In this document: positions 37,456 through 46,298 of the stretch, one piece after another
How positions within the stretch are numbered: the stretch's first letter is position 1
Layout of the letters: every line of letters begins with the position of its first letter
NCBI GenBank assembly: GCA_039931865.1
Contig: JBDTRB010000003.1
Coordinates: forward strand, 1 to 64,000
Direction: 5' to 3'
DNA: 64,000 nucleotides
Source: JALYUA01 sp039931865
GTDB lineage: Bacteria > Acidobacteriota > Thermoanaerobaculia > UBA5066 > Gp7-AA6
Translations under genes and position numbers: made by a program
The notes under the pieces: model-generated
The model's input: the letters and a program-made list of their open reading frames with translations, nothing else
Databases searched by the model: none
What the model was told of the DNA's origin: nothing

Positions 37456-38175
37456 TTACCAGCGCTGCGCCGGCGCGCGGAGCCGGACGGGCGCTCCGGT
37501 CTGGGAAACGGATGGAGATTCCGAGTCGTCGTCGGACTCCGGAACCAGCACGAACGTGTGCGCCACGGGATCCCAGTGATACCGCCGCACGGTGTCGCTC
37601 TCCAGGTCCGGGCTGATCACGATCGAATCACGGTCGACCGACAGGTCTCCCCGCGCGAGGCTGATGTCGCGCTCGATGAATGTCCCGGAGGAAAACTCCC
37701 TGGCGCCTCCGGAAACGCCCCGGCCGGTGAAGACCACCACCGAGAACCAGGACGTCCCGCGTCCGAGGTCCCGGCGCACGAATGCCACGACCAGATCGAG
37801 CACTCCGTCGTCGTTCACGTCCCCGCGGACGAAGTAGGGGTGGTAGACCCCGTAGAGGCTCTTGAGCTCCGTGTCGCCGTCGGGTCCAGGCCGCCGATCA
37901 GAGTCCCGCGCGATGCGCAGATTCGGGTTCTTTTTCAGGAAATCATCGAGCGCGCCCGTTTCCGGAGGCGTGAAGACGTACCCGCTCGAAATCGCGCGCG
38001 CGGGCGACCGGGACTTTTCGGGAGAGGCCGCTGAGGACGCGGTCCCCGGCCCGGAGACAGATCTCGTCGAGCGTCGGCAGGAGAAGACGCACAGGGCGGC
38101 GAGGAACAGCGCGAGCGCGCCGCCGCGGCGCCCGAGAGCGCCCCGAAGTCGATTGCGGATGAGGACGAAGGCCAT
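37456..38175 (-). CDS. Putative lipoprotein with FG-GAP/VCBS-like repeat
   Basis: A 239-residue exported protein. The N-terminus has basic residues, a hydrophobic segment (GALALFLAALCVFSC) and a possible lipid-modified Cys33. The motif VRGDVNDDGVLDLVVAFV resembles a single calcium-binding FG-GAP or dockerin-type strand-loop. The rest is not recognised. It probably resides in the envelope. It lies 56 bases upstream of priA on the same strand. Confidence 0.75.
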   Translation of the reverse strand: MAFVLIRNRLRGALGRRGGALALFLAALCVFSCRRSTRSVSGPGTASSAASPEKSRSPARAISSGYVFTPPETGALDDFLKKNPNLRIARDSDRRPGPDGDTELKSLYGVYHPYFVRGDVNDDGVLDLVVAFVRRDLGRGTSWFSVVVFTGRGVSGGAREFSSGTFIERDISLARGDLSVDRDSIVISPDLESDTVRRYHWDPVAHTFVLVPESDDDSESPSVSQTGAPVRLRAPAQRW

Positions 38176-38210
38176 GCGTCGGACGGCGGCGATTGTACGG
38201 CAGGCGCTTA

Positions 38211-38242
38211 TACGGCAGTACGGCAGTACGGCAGTACGGCAA
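38211..38242. repeat. Octamer tandem array (TACGGCAG)x4
   Basis: Three perfect TACGGCAG units and a fourth ending in A, plus an isolated unit at 38196-38203, lie between the divergent lipoprotein and aspartase/fumarase genes. An in-frame translation across the array upstream of the latter gene is not meaningful protein. Confidence 0.9.
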
Positions 38243-38384
38243 CCAAATTCCGCGCGCGGCGCGTCGCGAAAGGCGGCGAGCGCGGGAGCGTTGCGGCCGT
38301 CTCATCGCCGCTCTTCTGCTAATGTTGCAAGCCCCCGTGCTGACCGGCCCCGGCGACGGATCGGCGCGAGACGACGGAGGAATT

Positions 38385-39767
38385 CTGAGACAGGAAAAAG
38401 ACAGTCTCGGGATCCGGGAGATTCCCGACGCCGCCTATTGGGGGGCTCAGACTTCCCGGGCGGTCGAGAACTACCCCATCTCCGGGGAGCGCGCCCATCC
38501 CGAAATGGTCCGGGCCTACACGCGCATCAAGAAGGCCTGCGCCGAGACGAACCTCGAGTTCGGCCGCCTGCCCGCCGAAAAAGCGCGGGCGATCATCGCC
38601 GCTTGCGACGAGGTCCTTGCGGGAGGCCTGGCCGACCAGTTCGTCGTAGATGTTTACCAGGCGGGAGCGGGAACGTCGTTTCACATGAACGTGAATGAAG
38701 TGCTCGCGGGACGGGCGGCGGAAATCCTGGGCGGAACGCGCGGAGATCGCGCCGCGATCAACCCGAACGACGACGTGAACCTCGGGCAGTCCACCAACGA
38801 CACGTTTCCCACCGCGCTTCACATGGCCGCTGTCGCAGTCGGCCGCCCGCTTGCGGCCGAGGTGGGACTCGCGGCCGAGTCTCTGTCTCGAAAAGGCGCG
38901 GAGTTCGCGAGGACCGTGAAGTCCGGCCGTACACATCTGATGGACGCAGTGCCGGTCACGCTCGGCCAGGAATTTCGCGCGTATGGGGCCGCCCTGGCGC
39001 ATCGCCGCGATTCTCTCGTCCGAGCCCTCGACAACCTGCTGGAGCTCGCACTCGGCGGCTCCGCGGTCGGGACGGGACTGAACACCCCGGCAGGCTTTCG
39101 CGAAAAAGCGGTCGCCGGCCTTGCCCGGCTGTCGGGCGAGCGATACGTTCCCGCGGCAGACGCCCGCGAGGCGATGCAGAGCCGGGCCGCGGCGGGCGAC
39201 TACTCGGCGGCGCTGCGCGCGCTCGCGGTCGAGCTCGGGAGGGTCGCGAACGACCTCCGGCTCTTAGCCTCCGGTCCGGCCACCGGTCTCGACGAGATCC
39301 GCCTGCCTCCCGTCCAGCCCGGCTCTTCGATCATGCCCGGCAAGGTGAACCCGTCGCTGCTCGAGTGTCTCAACATGCTCTGCTTCCAGATCGTCGGGAT
39401 GGACACCGCGAACATCCTGGCGGTCGCCGGTGGGCAGCTCGAGCTGAACGTGATGATGCCGCTCCTCGCGCACAACCTGACGCGGGGACCGCAGCTCCTG
39501 ATCAACTTCCTTCCGGTCGTCCGCACGCGGTGCTTCGACGGGATCACCGCGAACCCGGAGAAGTGCCGGCACTACCTGGAAGAGTCGCCGTCCGTGATCA
39601 CCGCGCTCACCCCGAAGATCGGCTACGCGAAGGCGGCGGAGGTCTTCAAGGAAGCCGTCGCGCGCGGCGTGCGGGTTCGCGAGGTCCTCCTCGAGAAAAA
39701 GATAGTCACAGAAGAGGAGCTCGAGGAGGCAATGGCTCCCGCGACGCTCCTGGGACCGCTCGACTGA
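38385..39767 (+). CDS. Aspartate ammonia-lyase / class II fumarase family protein
   Basis: An aspartase/fumarase superfamily lyase of about 460 residues. The signature GSSIMPGKVNPS is present, with LGQSTNDTFPTALH, TLGQEFRAYGAAL and GTGLNTP. These resemble E. coli AspA (TLGQEFRA, GTGLNTP) at least as much as FumC, so aspartase (aspartate to fumarate plus ammonia) is favoured but not proven. The start shown is a CTG at 38385, preceded by GGAGG (38376-38380). It gives the family-like N-terminus (L/M)RQEKDSLGIREIP. The next conventional in-frame ATG is at 38322 and would add an atypical 21-residue extension. Confidence 0.82.
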   Translation: MRQEKDSLGIREIPDAAYWGAQTSRAVENYPISGERAHPEMVRAYTRIKKACAETNLEFGRLPAEKARAIIAACDEVLAGGLADQFVVDVYQAGAGTSFHMNVNEVLAGRAAEILGGTRGDRAAINPNDDVNLGQSTNDTFPTALHMAAVAVGRPLAAEVGLAAESLSRKGAEFARTVKSGRTHLMDAVPVTLGQEFRAYGAALAHRRDSLVRALDNLLELALGGSAVGTGLNTPAGFREKAVAGLARLSGERYVPAADAREAMQSRAAAGDYSAALRALAVELGRVANDLRLLASGPATGLDEIRLPPVQPGSSIMPGKVNPSLLECLNMLCFQIVGMDTANILAVAGGQLELNVMMPLLAHNLTRGPQLLINFLPVVRTRCFDGITANPEKCRHYLEESPSVITALTPKIGYAKAAEVFKEAVARGVRVREVLLEKKIVTEEELEEAMAPATLLGPLD

Positions 39768-39825
39768 TCGGATCGGATTCTTTCGGCCGCTCGACGCGGC
39801 CACTCGACAAAGGAGGGGAAACCCG

Positions 39826-40542
39826 ATGACCTGGCCTTCAGACTGGCAGACGAACGTCACTTTTCTTCTTCGGTGGGGTCACTTGCTCGCCGGCATCACC
39901 TGGATCGGAATGCTCTATTTTTTCAACCTCGTGAACGTGCAGTTCCAAAAGGAGATCGACGCGGCGGTCAAGTCGAAGATCAATCCCCCGCTGCTGACCC
40001 GGTCTCTCTGGTGGTTCCGGTGGGGCGCCATGGGAACGTGGCTGACGGGCTTCCTCTACTACATCATCATCGCGGGTACGGAAAAACCGGGTCACAAGAT
40101 CCTGGCTGTCTTTCTTGTGGTGTGGGTGATTGCCTTCCTGATCCTGTCGCTCGTCTACCGCATGGCGGTGAGGGGCGGAGCGCTCAAAGACGGCCGCGTG
40201 GTGGCCGTCCTGGTCGCCGTCGTGATCGCCGCCGCCGCTTATGTCGTCGGCTGCTACGGGCGCTCCTGGGGCGGAAGCAACCGCTCGCTCTCCATCCTGA
40301 TCGGTGGAGGCATCGGTACAGTGATGTTCATGAACGTCTGGATGATCATCTGGCCCCTGCAGAAGAAGATCATCGCCGCGACGATCGCCGCCGCATCCGG
40401 AACACCGGCCCCGGCGGATCAGGCTCTCTGGGCCCGCCGGGCTTTCCTGGCGTCCCGCTCGAACACATGGCTCTCGGTGCCGATGCTGTTCTTCATGGCG
40501 GCGGCGAGCCACTTTCCGATCTTCAGCACGCTTTCACCGTAG
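39826..40542 (+). CDS. PuuD-like (urate hydroxylase N-terminal domain) membrane protein
   Basis: A 238-residue protein with about six hydrophobic segments. GHLLAGITWIGMLYFFNLVN and the later MNVWMIIWPLQKKII match what I know of the Urate_ox_N domain of PuuD. Typical PuuD proteins carry a C-terminal cytochrome c domain; here there is no CXXCH, so a urate-oxidising role is uncertain. A good ribosome site (AAAGGAGG) precedes the ATG. An intrinsic terminator follows, so it ends its transcript. Confidence 0.7.
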   Translation: MTWPSDWQTNVTFLLRWGHLLAGITWIGMLYFFNLVNVQFQKEIDAAVKSKINPPLLTRSLWWFRWGAMGTWLTGFLYYIIIAGTEKPGHKILAVFLVVWVIAFLILSLVYRMAVRGGALKDGRVVAVLVAVVIAAAAYVVGCYGRSWGGSNRSLSILIGGGIGTVMFMNVWMIIWPLQKKIIAATIAAASGTPAPADQALWARRAFLASRSNTWLSVPMLFFMAAASHFPIFSTLSP

Positions 40543-40565
40543 ATCGGGAATTCGGCGGGCCAGAT

Positions 40566-40593
40566 GGCGGCCGCGAGGGCCGCCTTTTTTTTT
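40566..40593 (+). terminator. Intrinsic terminator after the PuuD-like gene
   Basis: A 7-bp GC stem GGCGGCC/GGCCGCC (40566-40572 with 40578-40584) and 5-base loop is followed directly by nine T residues. It lies 24 bases after the stop, between convergent genes. It is the clearest rho-independent terminator in the window. Confidence 0.9.
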
Positions 40594-40625
40594 GATTTCG
40601 GAACAGGCTCCGATTCAAGTCGAAG

Positions 40626-41330
40626 TCAGGTAGACAGGTAGTCCCTGACGAGCTTCATGTCCTGCCAGACGTCCTTCTTCCTGTCGGGAGACCGCAGCAG
40701 GAAGGCGGGATGGAACGTCGGCATCACGCGGACGCCTCGCGCGGTCTGCCACTGGCCGCGCAGCCGGGAGATCGCCACGTCGGTTTCCAGGAGCGCCTGC
40801 GCGGCGAACGTTCCCAGGGTCACGATCACGCGGGGGGAGACGAGCCGGATCTGCTCGTTCAAGAACGGGCGGCAGGAAGCGACTTCGTCCGGCTCGGGAT
40901 TCCGGTTGTTCGGCGGCCGGCATTTGAGGACGTTGGCGATGTAAACGTCCTCACGGGTCTTCCCCATCGCTTCGATGATCTTCGTCAGCAGATGGCCGGC
41001 GCGTCCGACGAACGCCAGACCCTGCTCGTCCTCGTCGCGCCCGGGCGCCTCGCCGACGAACATCAGGTCGGCGTCGGGGTTTCCCTGCCCGAACACGATC
41101 TGGGTGCGCGTGCCGGAGAGCTTGCACCTCGGGCAGCCGGCGACGAACCTCTCGAGCGCCGGGATGTCCGTCATCGATCCGGGAAGGAGCGCCGGAACGG
41201 CGGCGGCGGCCGGAGCCCCCGAGGTGACGGCGGCGCTTCCTGCCGGCGCGGCCGGATCCACGTAGAGATCCCGCACGCCGAGGTCCCGGAAATAGGCGAG
41301 ATCGTCTCCGAGCGGCGGGCGGGAGCTCAT
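40626..41330 (-). CDS. Uracil-DNA glycosylase, family 4 (4Fe-4S type)
   Basis: A 234-residue base-excision repair enzyme. The cluster cysteines appear in CPRCKLSGTRTQIVFGQG and later in LKCRPPNNRNPEPDEVASC. Motif A is GEAPGRDEDEQGLAFVGRAG and motif B is HPAFLLRSP. An Ala/Pro-rich N-terminal stretch of about 50 residues precedes the catalytic domain, as in many family 4 enzymes. The ATG at 41330 overlaps the coaBC stop (ATGA). Confidence 0.93.
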   Translation of the reverse strand: MSSRPPLGDDLAYFRDLGVRDLYVDPAAPAGSAAVTSGAPAAAAVPALLPGSMTDIPALERFVAGCPRCKLSGTRTQIVFGQGNPDADLMFVGEAPGRDEDEQGLAFVGRAGHLLTKIIEAMGKTREDVYIANVLKCRPPNNRNPEPDEVASCRPFLNEQIRLVSPRVIVTLGTFAAQALLETDVAISRLRGQWQTARGVRVMPTFHPAFLLRSPDRKKDVWQDMKLVRDYLST

Positions 41331-42586
41331 CCTCGGGGCTCCGGCGTCCTGGAGGCCGCGACCGTCCTCGCGCTTGCGCTTGCAGACGCAGAGCCCGCGC
41401 GCGCCTTCAGGCACGCGTCCCAGATGGCCTCCGCCACCTCGCGCTTGGGACGGCGCGAGACCGTGCGCCCGGGCTCGCCTGCCCCGAGGAGGATGACCTC
41501 GTTGTCTGCCGACTCGAAGCCGATATCGCTCCGCCCGACGTCGTTGATCACGATCAGGTCGGCGCCCTTCGCTTCGCGCTTGGCGGCGCCGCGCCGCTCC
41601 AGGTCCGATGTCTCGGCGGCGAATGCGATGACCACCTGCCCGCGCTTCAGCGGGCGCAGCGACGCCAGCACGTCCCGGCCGGCGGCGAGCCTCACCGTCA
41701 CGTCTCCCTCGCCGCGGTGCATTCGCACGAGGCTCGGTTCCGGGATGAAATCGGCGACAGCGGCGGCCATTGCGAGCGCGTCGCAGTCCGGAAACTCCCG
41801 GACGAGCAGCCCATGCAGGTCCGCCGAGGTTTCGAACGGGGTGAACCGGACGCCGGCGGGGGCCGTGAGCGCGACCGGACCCGACAGCAGAGTCACGGCA
41901 GCACCGCGGTCGCGCGCCGCTTCCGCGAGCGCATAGCCCATCTTCCCGCTCGACCGGTTCGACAGAAAGCGGACGGGATCGACCGGCTCGCGGGTCGGCC
42001 CGGCGGTCACGAGAATCCGGAGCCCGTCCATGTCGCGGCGGCGCGACTGTCCGAGGATCGTTTTCGCGGCGGAGAGAATCTCCTCGGGCTCCGCCATGCG
42101 GCCGATTCCTTCGTGGCCGGAGGCGAGAAGGCCTCTCGCGGGGCCGACGAACTTCGCTCCCCGTGCAGCGAGGACGTCGCAGTTCGCCCGGACCGCGGGG
42201 TTCGCCCACATTGCGGATTCCATCGCTGGCGCGAGGAGAACCGGACCGCGATGGGAGAGGTAGTAGGTGGTCAAAAAATCGTCGGCGAGGCCGTTTGCGA
42301 AGCGAGCCAGCGAGTGAGCCGTGGCCGGAGCGACCACGAGGAGGTCCGTTCTGTCGGCCAGCTCAACGTGGAGGACGGCCGGCTCGTGCCGGCTGCCCCA
42401 GACTTCGGTCGGAACTTCGCGGCCCGACAGGACCGCGAAGGTCAGCGGCGACACGAACTCCCGCGCGCCGCGGGTCAGGACAGGCTGCACCTCGAAGCCC
42501 TCCCGGACGAAGGCGCGGCAGAGCTCCGCCGCTTTATATGCCGCGATGCCGCCGGAGACGCCGAGGACGACGCGGAAAGGCTGCAT
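41327..42586 (-). CDS. coaBC: Bifunctional phosphopantothenoylcysteine decarboxylase/phosphopantothenate-cysteine ligase
   Basis: A 419-residue enzyme that catalyses two steps of coenzyme A synthesis. The N-terminal FMN-binding CoaC half begins VVLGVSGGIAAYKAAELCRAF and has APAMESAMWANPAV. The C-terminal CoaB half starts near residue 190 (LRILVTAGPTREPVDPVRFLSNRSSGKMG). It lies downstream of rpoZ and gmk, the usual gmk-rpoZ-coaBC order. ATG at 42586. Confidence 0.96.
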   Translation of the reverse strand: MQPFRVVLGVSGGIAAYKAAELCRAFVREGFEVQPVLTRGAREFVSPLTFAVLSGREVPTEVWGSRHEPAVLHVELADRTDLLVVAPATAHSLARFANGLADDFLTTYYLSHRGPVLLAPAMESAMWANPAVRANCDVLAARGAKFVGPARGLLASGHEGIGRMAEPEEILSAAKTILGQSRRRDMDGLRILVTAGPTREPVDPVRFLSNRSSGKMGYALAEAARDRGAAVTLLSGPVALTAPAGVRFTPFETSADLHGLLVREFPDCDALAMAAAVADFIPEPSLVRMHRGEGDVTVRLAAGRDVLASLRPLKRGQVVIAFAAETSDLERRGAAKREAKGADLIVINDVGRSDIGFESADNEVILLGAGEPGRTVSRRPKREVAEAIWDACLKARAGSASASASARTVAASRTPEPRG

Positions 42587-42623
42587 GGGTCGCGAAGGGC
42601 GGACGGCTCTTCAGCCGCCCCGT

Positions 42624-42884
42624 TTAGACGGCGGCTTCTTCCTCGACCGACTCCGTGTCCGAAGCGCTCTCGTTCTCTGCATCCTCGAGGACGCCGCCTT
42701 CGGCGCCGTAGTCCCAGCGGACGCGGTTCTCTTCGAACTCCTCTGCCGCCAGCCGCGTCGGCTTGGTCGGGCGGTCGGATTCGATCTTCGGCCTCGCGCC
42801 GCGCATGAGCTGCTCGGCCCGCCGGGCGATTAAGAGAACCAGCCGGAACTTGCTGTCCACACCTTCGGGGATGTTCTGAATCAT
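42624..42884 (-). CDS. rpoZ: DNA-directed RNA polymerase subunit omega
   Basis: An 86-residue omega subunit that assists assembly of RNA polymerase. The conserved segment is DSKFRLVLLIARRAEQLMRGARP, followed by KPTRLAAEEFEE. The last 20 residues are strongly acidic. It sits between gmk and coaBC, 37 bases upstream of the latter. ATG at 42884. Confidence 0.93.
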   Translation of the reverse strand: MIQNIPEGVDSKFRLVLLIARRAEQLMRGARPKIESDRPTKPTRLAAEEFEENRVRWDYGAEGGVLEDAENESASDTESVEEEAAV

Positions 42885-42931
42885 GGAAGGGACCTCTCAG
42901 TTACTAAGTCGTTTCGCGTTGCGTTTCGCGT

Positions 42932-43558
42932 TCAGCGGAATTCCTTGCGGATGCGTTCCAGGCGCACCGCCTGCCGGGCCGGCGTCAGTCGCCGCGCCCG
43001 AACGATGGATTGTAACTCAAGAGTGGCCCGGTCGAGATCATCGTTCACGATAACGTATTGATAATCCATGGCTTCCTGGATCTCTTTGGAAGCATTGATC
43101 AGCCGTTTCCGGATGACTTCTTCGCCGTCCAACCCCCGGAGACGCAGCCGTTTCTGAAGCTCCGGCTGCGACGAAGGAGCTATGAAGACCATCACCGCTT
43201 CGGGATACACACGGCGGACGTCGCGAGCGCCCTGGACGTCGATGTCCAGGACGACGTCCTCTCCCGCTTCCAGCCTCGGAAGCACCTCCGCTTTCGAGGT
43301 CCCGTAAATGTTGTCGTGGACCTCGTTGTGCTCGAGAAAAGAGTCCTGGAGCGCCATCTCCTGGAATTGCGCCACGGAGATGAAGTGATACTCGCGGCCG
43401 TTTGTCTCACCTGCGCGCATCGGGCGCGTCGTGTGCGAGACCGCGAAGTGAAGCGGCTGTCCCGGAGGGTCTTCCAGGAGGCGGCGGATCAGAGTCGTCT
43501 TGCCGCCCCCCGACGGGGAAGACACGATGAAGAGGTCTCCCCGGGCGGGCGTGCTCAT
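42932..43558 (-). CDS. gmk: Guanylate kinase
   Basis: A 208-residue kinase converting GMP to GDP. The P-loop is SSPSGGGKTTLIRRLL (13-28). The GMP-binding region shows SHTTRPMRAGETNGREYHFI, and DIDVQGARDVRRVYPEAVMVFIAPSS follows. Overlaps yicC by ATGA. Confidence 0.97.
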   Translation of the reverse strand: MSTPARGDLFIVSSPSGGGKTTLIRRLLEDPPGQPLHFAVSHTTRPMRAGETNGREYHFISVAQFQEMALQDSFLEHNEVHDNIYGTSKAEVLPRLEAGEDVVLDIDVQGARDVRRVYPEAVMVFIAPSSQPELQKRLRLRGLDGEEVIRKRLINASKEIQEAMDYQYVIVNDDLDRATLELQSIVRARRLTPARQAVRLERIRKEFR

Positions 43559-44439
43559 TCGACGTTCTGGACCTGCTCGCGGATCTTTTCCGTTTCCGAC
43601 TTCATCTCGACGACGTCGCGAACGAGCTGCAGGTCGCGGGCCTTCGATCCGAGAGTGTTCAGCTCCCGGAGGATCTCCTGCGAGAGAAATTCGAGCTTCT
43701 TTCCGACCGGGCCGTTGGAGTCGAGGAGCTCGCGGAAGGCCGCGAGGTGCCCCTGCAGCCGGGAGAGCTCCTCCGCGATGTCCGTTTTGTCGACGGCGAG
43801 GGCGGCTTCCTGCTCGAGACGGGTGGAGTCGAACGGCAGGTCGGGGACTAAGGCGGTCAGCCGCTCGCGCAGGTTCTGGAGGAGCCGGGCGGACACCTCC
43901 TGCCGCCGGGAGGAGAGCTCCCCCGACTTGTCCTGAAGGAAGGTGATCCTCGCGGCGAGATCGGCGGCGACGGTGCGGCCCTCCGCCTCGCGCATCGCGG
44001 CGAGGGCGTCGGCGGCCTCGGAAGCGATCGACTCGACGGCGGCGACGTCCTCGGGCGAAAGCTCGCCCGCTGCGTCCTCGACCGACAGGGCACCCGGAAT
44101 CCTCAGCAGGTCGCGGATCTCGAGGCGGCCTTCGATCGAGAGCCTCGCGGCGGCGGCGCGTAGGCGCTCTACGGCCGCGGAGAGAAGCGCTTCGTCGAGC
44201 ATGACCTCGCTCCGGCTCTGCGCCTCCCGGCGGACCCGGAGAGTGATCTCGACTTTTCCGCGAGAGACCCGCGCGGAGAACGCCTTACGCAGTCCGGGCT
44301 CGAGAGCGGCTTCCGATTCACGCAGCTTCACCGTCAGGTCCAGGAAGCGGTGGTTCACGCTGCGAGCGGAGATTTCCGCCGACGCGCCGGCGCCGACGGG
44401 GCCCTGCGCGCGCCCGAAGCCCGTCATGCTGCGGATCAT
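43555..44439 (-). CDS. yicC: YicC family endoribonuclease
   Basis: A 294-residue YicC/YloC protein, a family for which endoribonuclease activity on small RNAs has been reported in E. coli. The N-terminus MIRSMTGFGRAQ and SARSVNHRFLDLTVKL are diagnostic. The C-terminal DUF1732 region ends GSKARDLQLVRDVVEMKSETEKIREQVQNVE. It is coupled by ATGA to msbA upstream and gmk downstream, a common yicC-gmk pair. Confidence 0.94.
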   Translation of the reverse strand: MIRSMTGFGRAQGPVGAGASAEISARSVNHRFLDLTVKLRESEAALEPGLRKAFSARVSRGKVEITLRVRREAQSRSEVMLDEALLSAAVERLRAAAARLSIEGRLEIRDLLRIPGALSVEDAAGELSPEDVAAVESIASEAADALAAMREAEGRTVAADLAARITFLQDKSGELSSRRQEVSARLLQNLRERLTALVPDLPFDSTRLEQEAALAVDKTDIAEELSRLQGHLAAFRELLDSNGPVGKKLEFLSQEILRELNTLGSKARDLQLVRDVVEMKSETEKIREQVQNVE

Positions 44440-46298
44440 CGCGGCGCCGCCAGGGCTTCCGCCGCGTCCGTCTCGGTGAAGTACTGCATGGCGTGGAGGC
44501 GATGGTACACGCCGGGCCTCGCGAGGAGCTCCTGGTGGGTACCGGACTCGACGAGCCGCGCCCGGTCGAACACGAGAATCCGGTCCGCCCGCCGCACCGT
44601 CGAGAGCCGATGCGCGATGACGAGAGTGGTCCGGCCCTTCATGAGATTCATGAGAGCCCGCGCGACCAGGGCCTCGGACTCCGTATCGAGCTGCGACGTG
44701 GCCTCGTCGAGGATCAGGATCGGCGCGTCCTTGTAGATCGCCCGCGCGATCGCGAGGCGCTGCTTCTGACCTCCAGAGAGCCGCCCCGCGTTCTCTCCGA
44801 CGAAGCTGTCGTACCCTTCCGGCAGCCGGTCGATGAACTCGTCGGCGTAGGCGGCGTGCGCCGCGGCCCGGAGCTTGTCTTCGGGCGGTGACGACTGCCC
44901 GTACGCGATGTTGCTCCGCACGCTGGCATCGAACAGGACGGTGTCCTGGGTGACGAGCCCGATCTGCTCCCGCAGCGAGCGCAGGGTGGCGTCGCGGATG
45001 TCCATTCCGTCGAACGTGATCCGTCCGGCCGTGGGGTCGTAGAGCCTTGGCAGCAGGTTCACGAGGCTCGTCTTGCCCGCCCCCGACGGGCCGACAATCG
45101 CGACGGTCTCGCCGCGGCGGATCGTCAGGTCGACGTCAAGGAGGACCGGCTGGTGCTCGTACCGGAAGCTGACGCCCTCGTACCGGATCGCGTCGGAGAA
45201 CGGCGGCAGCGGTGTGGCTTCGGGCTTCTCCTGGATCTCGCTGACGCGGTCGACGAGCTCGAAGACGCGCCGGGCGGAGGAGAGCGCCAGCTGGATCGCC
45301 ATGTTGATGCGGGTGACGTCCTTGACCGGCTTGTACATCATCATCAGGGCTGCCAGGAACGAGAACAGCTCTCCGACCTCCATCCGGTGCGCATGGATCT
45401 CGGCGGCGGCGTAAACGAAGAGCGCGGACAGGCCAAAGCCCGCGAGGATTTCCATGAAGGGCGCGTTGCGCGCCTGGATGCGAACGGTTCGCCGGTTGAC
45501 CCGGAAGTAGTCGTTGTTCGCCTCCTCGAACCGGTTCGCCTCGAAGTCCTCCATGGCGTAGGTCTTGATCACGCGGTGGCCGCGCAGGGTCTCCGACAGG
45601 ATCGCGCCGAGGTGTCCGATCCTCTCGCGCGCCGCGGTGGCCGCTTTCCCGAGCCGGCGGGTGTTGCTGACGATCGGGAGAAGAATCAGGGGCGCGAGCA
45701 CGAAGATGATCACCGCGAGCCGCGCGTTCATCGAGAAGACATAAAGGAGCAGGAGGATGAGCGTCAGCGCCCCCTGCACGAGATCCGTGAGCTGATGGCC
45801 GAAAGCGGTCTGGATCTGCTCGACGTCCGACAGCATCCGGCTCATGAGGTCCCCGGTCGAGCTCTCGGAGTAGAAGCGCGTGGACTGACGGAGCAGCTTG
45901 TCGTACGCCTGGCGCCTCAGATCCCGCACCATCGCCACGCCGATGCCGTTCAACTCGAACTCCGAGATGTACGAGAAGACATTCTTCGAGATGAGCGCGA
46001 GGAGCAGAAGAAGCGGGACCGCGAAACGCACGGGGATTCCGTGGCCCTCCGCGGCATGCCGGGCCGAGAGGTAGAAAGCGTCGAGCCAGCGTAGTAATGT
46101 CGCCCGCGCCGCCCCTCCCCCGCCGAACCCGGAAAGCCTTGCCGCCGCTCCCGCGCCGAGCGCGTCGTCGATCACCTTCGCGAGAAGAAACAGCATCGCG
46201 ACCGTCGAGATCGAGACGACCACCATGGCGAGCAGCGCGAGAAGCGCCCGGCCCCGGTAGCGGGCGAAGGCGCGCAGGAGTCGCGGGAACGGCTTCAT
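44436..46298 (-). CDS. msbA: MsbA-type lipid A/ABC exporter
   Basis: A 620-residue half-transporter with six membrane helices fused to an ATPase. Walker A is GPSGAGKTS, the signature is LSGGQKQRLAIARAI, and Walker B is ILILDEATSQLD. Overlap with lpxB by ATGA supports the role of flipping lipid A-core across the inner membrane before Lpt export. Other lipid or drug substrates are possible for this fold. The ATG at 46298 is chosen for the coupling and because the first helix follows (RGRALLALLAMVVVSI). Confidence 0.9.
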   Translation of the reverse strand: MKPFPRLLRAFARYRGRALLALLAMVVVSISTVAMLFLLAKVIDDALGAGAAARLSGFGGGGAARATLLRWLDAFYLSARHAAEGHGIPVRFAVPLLLLLALISKNVFSYISEFELNGIGVAMVRDLRRQAYDKLLRQSTRFYSESSTGDLMSRMLSDVEQIQTAFGHQLTDLVQGALTLILLLLYVFSMNARLAVIIFVLAPLILLPIVSNTRRLGKAATAARERIGHLGAILSETLRGHRVIKTYAMEDFEANRFEEANNDYFRVNRRTVRIQARNAPFMEILAGFGLSALFVYAAAEIHAHRMEVGELFSFLAALMMMYKPVKDVTRINMAIQLALSSARRVFELVDRVSEIQEKPEATPLPPFSDAIRYEGVSFRYEHQPVLLDVDLTIRRGETVAIVGPSGAGKTSLVNLLPRLYDPTAGRITFDGMDIRDATLRSLREQIGLVTQDTVLFDASVRSNIAYGQSSPPEDKLRAAAHAAYADEFIDRLPEGYDSFVGENAGRLSGGQKQRLAIARAIYKDAPILILDEATSQLDTESEALVARALMNLMKGRTTLVIAHRLSTVRRADRILVFDRARLVESGTHQELLARPGVYHRLHAMQYFTETDAAEALAAPR

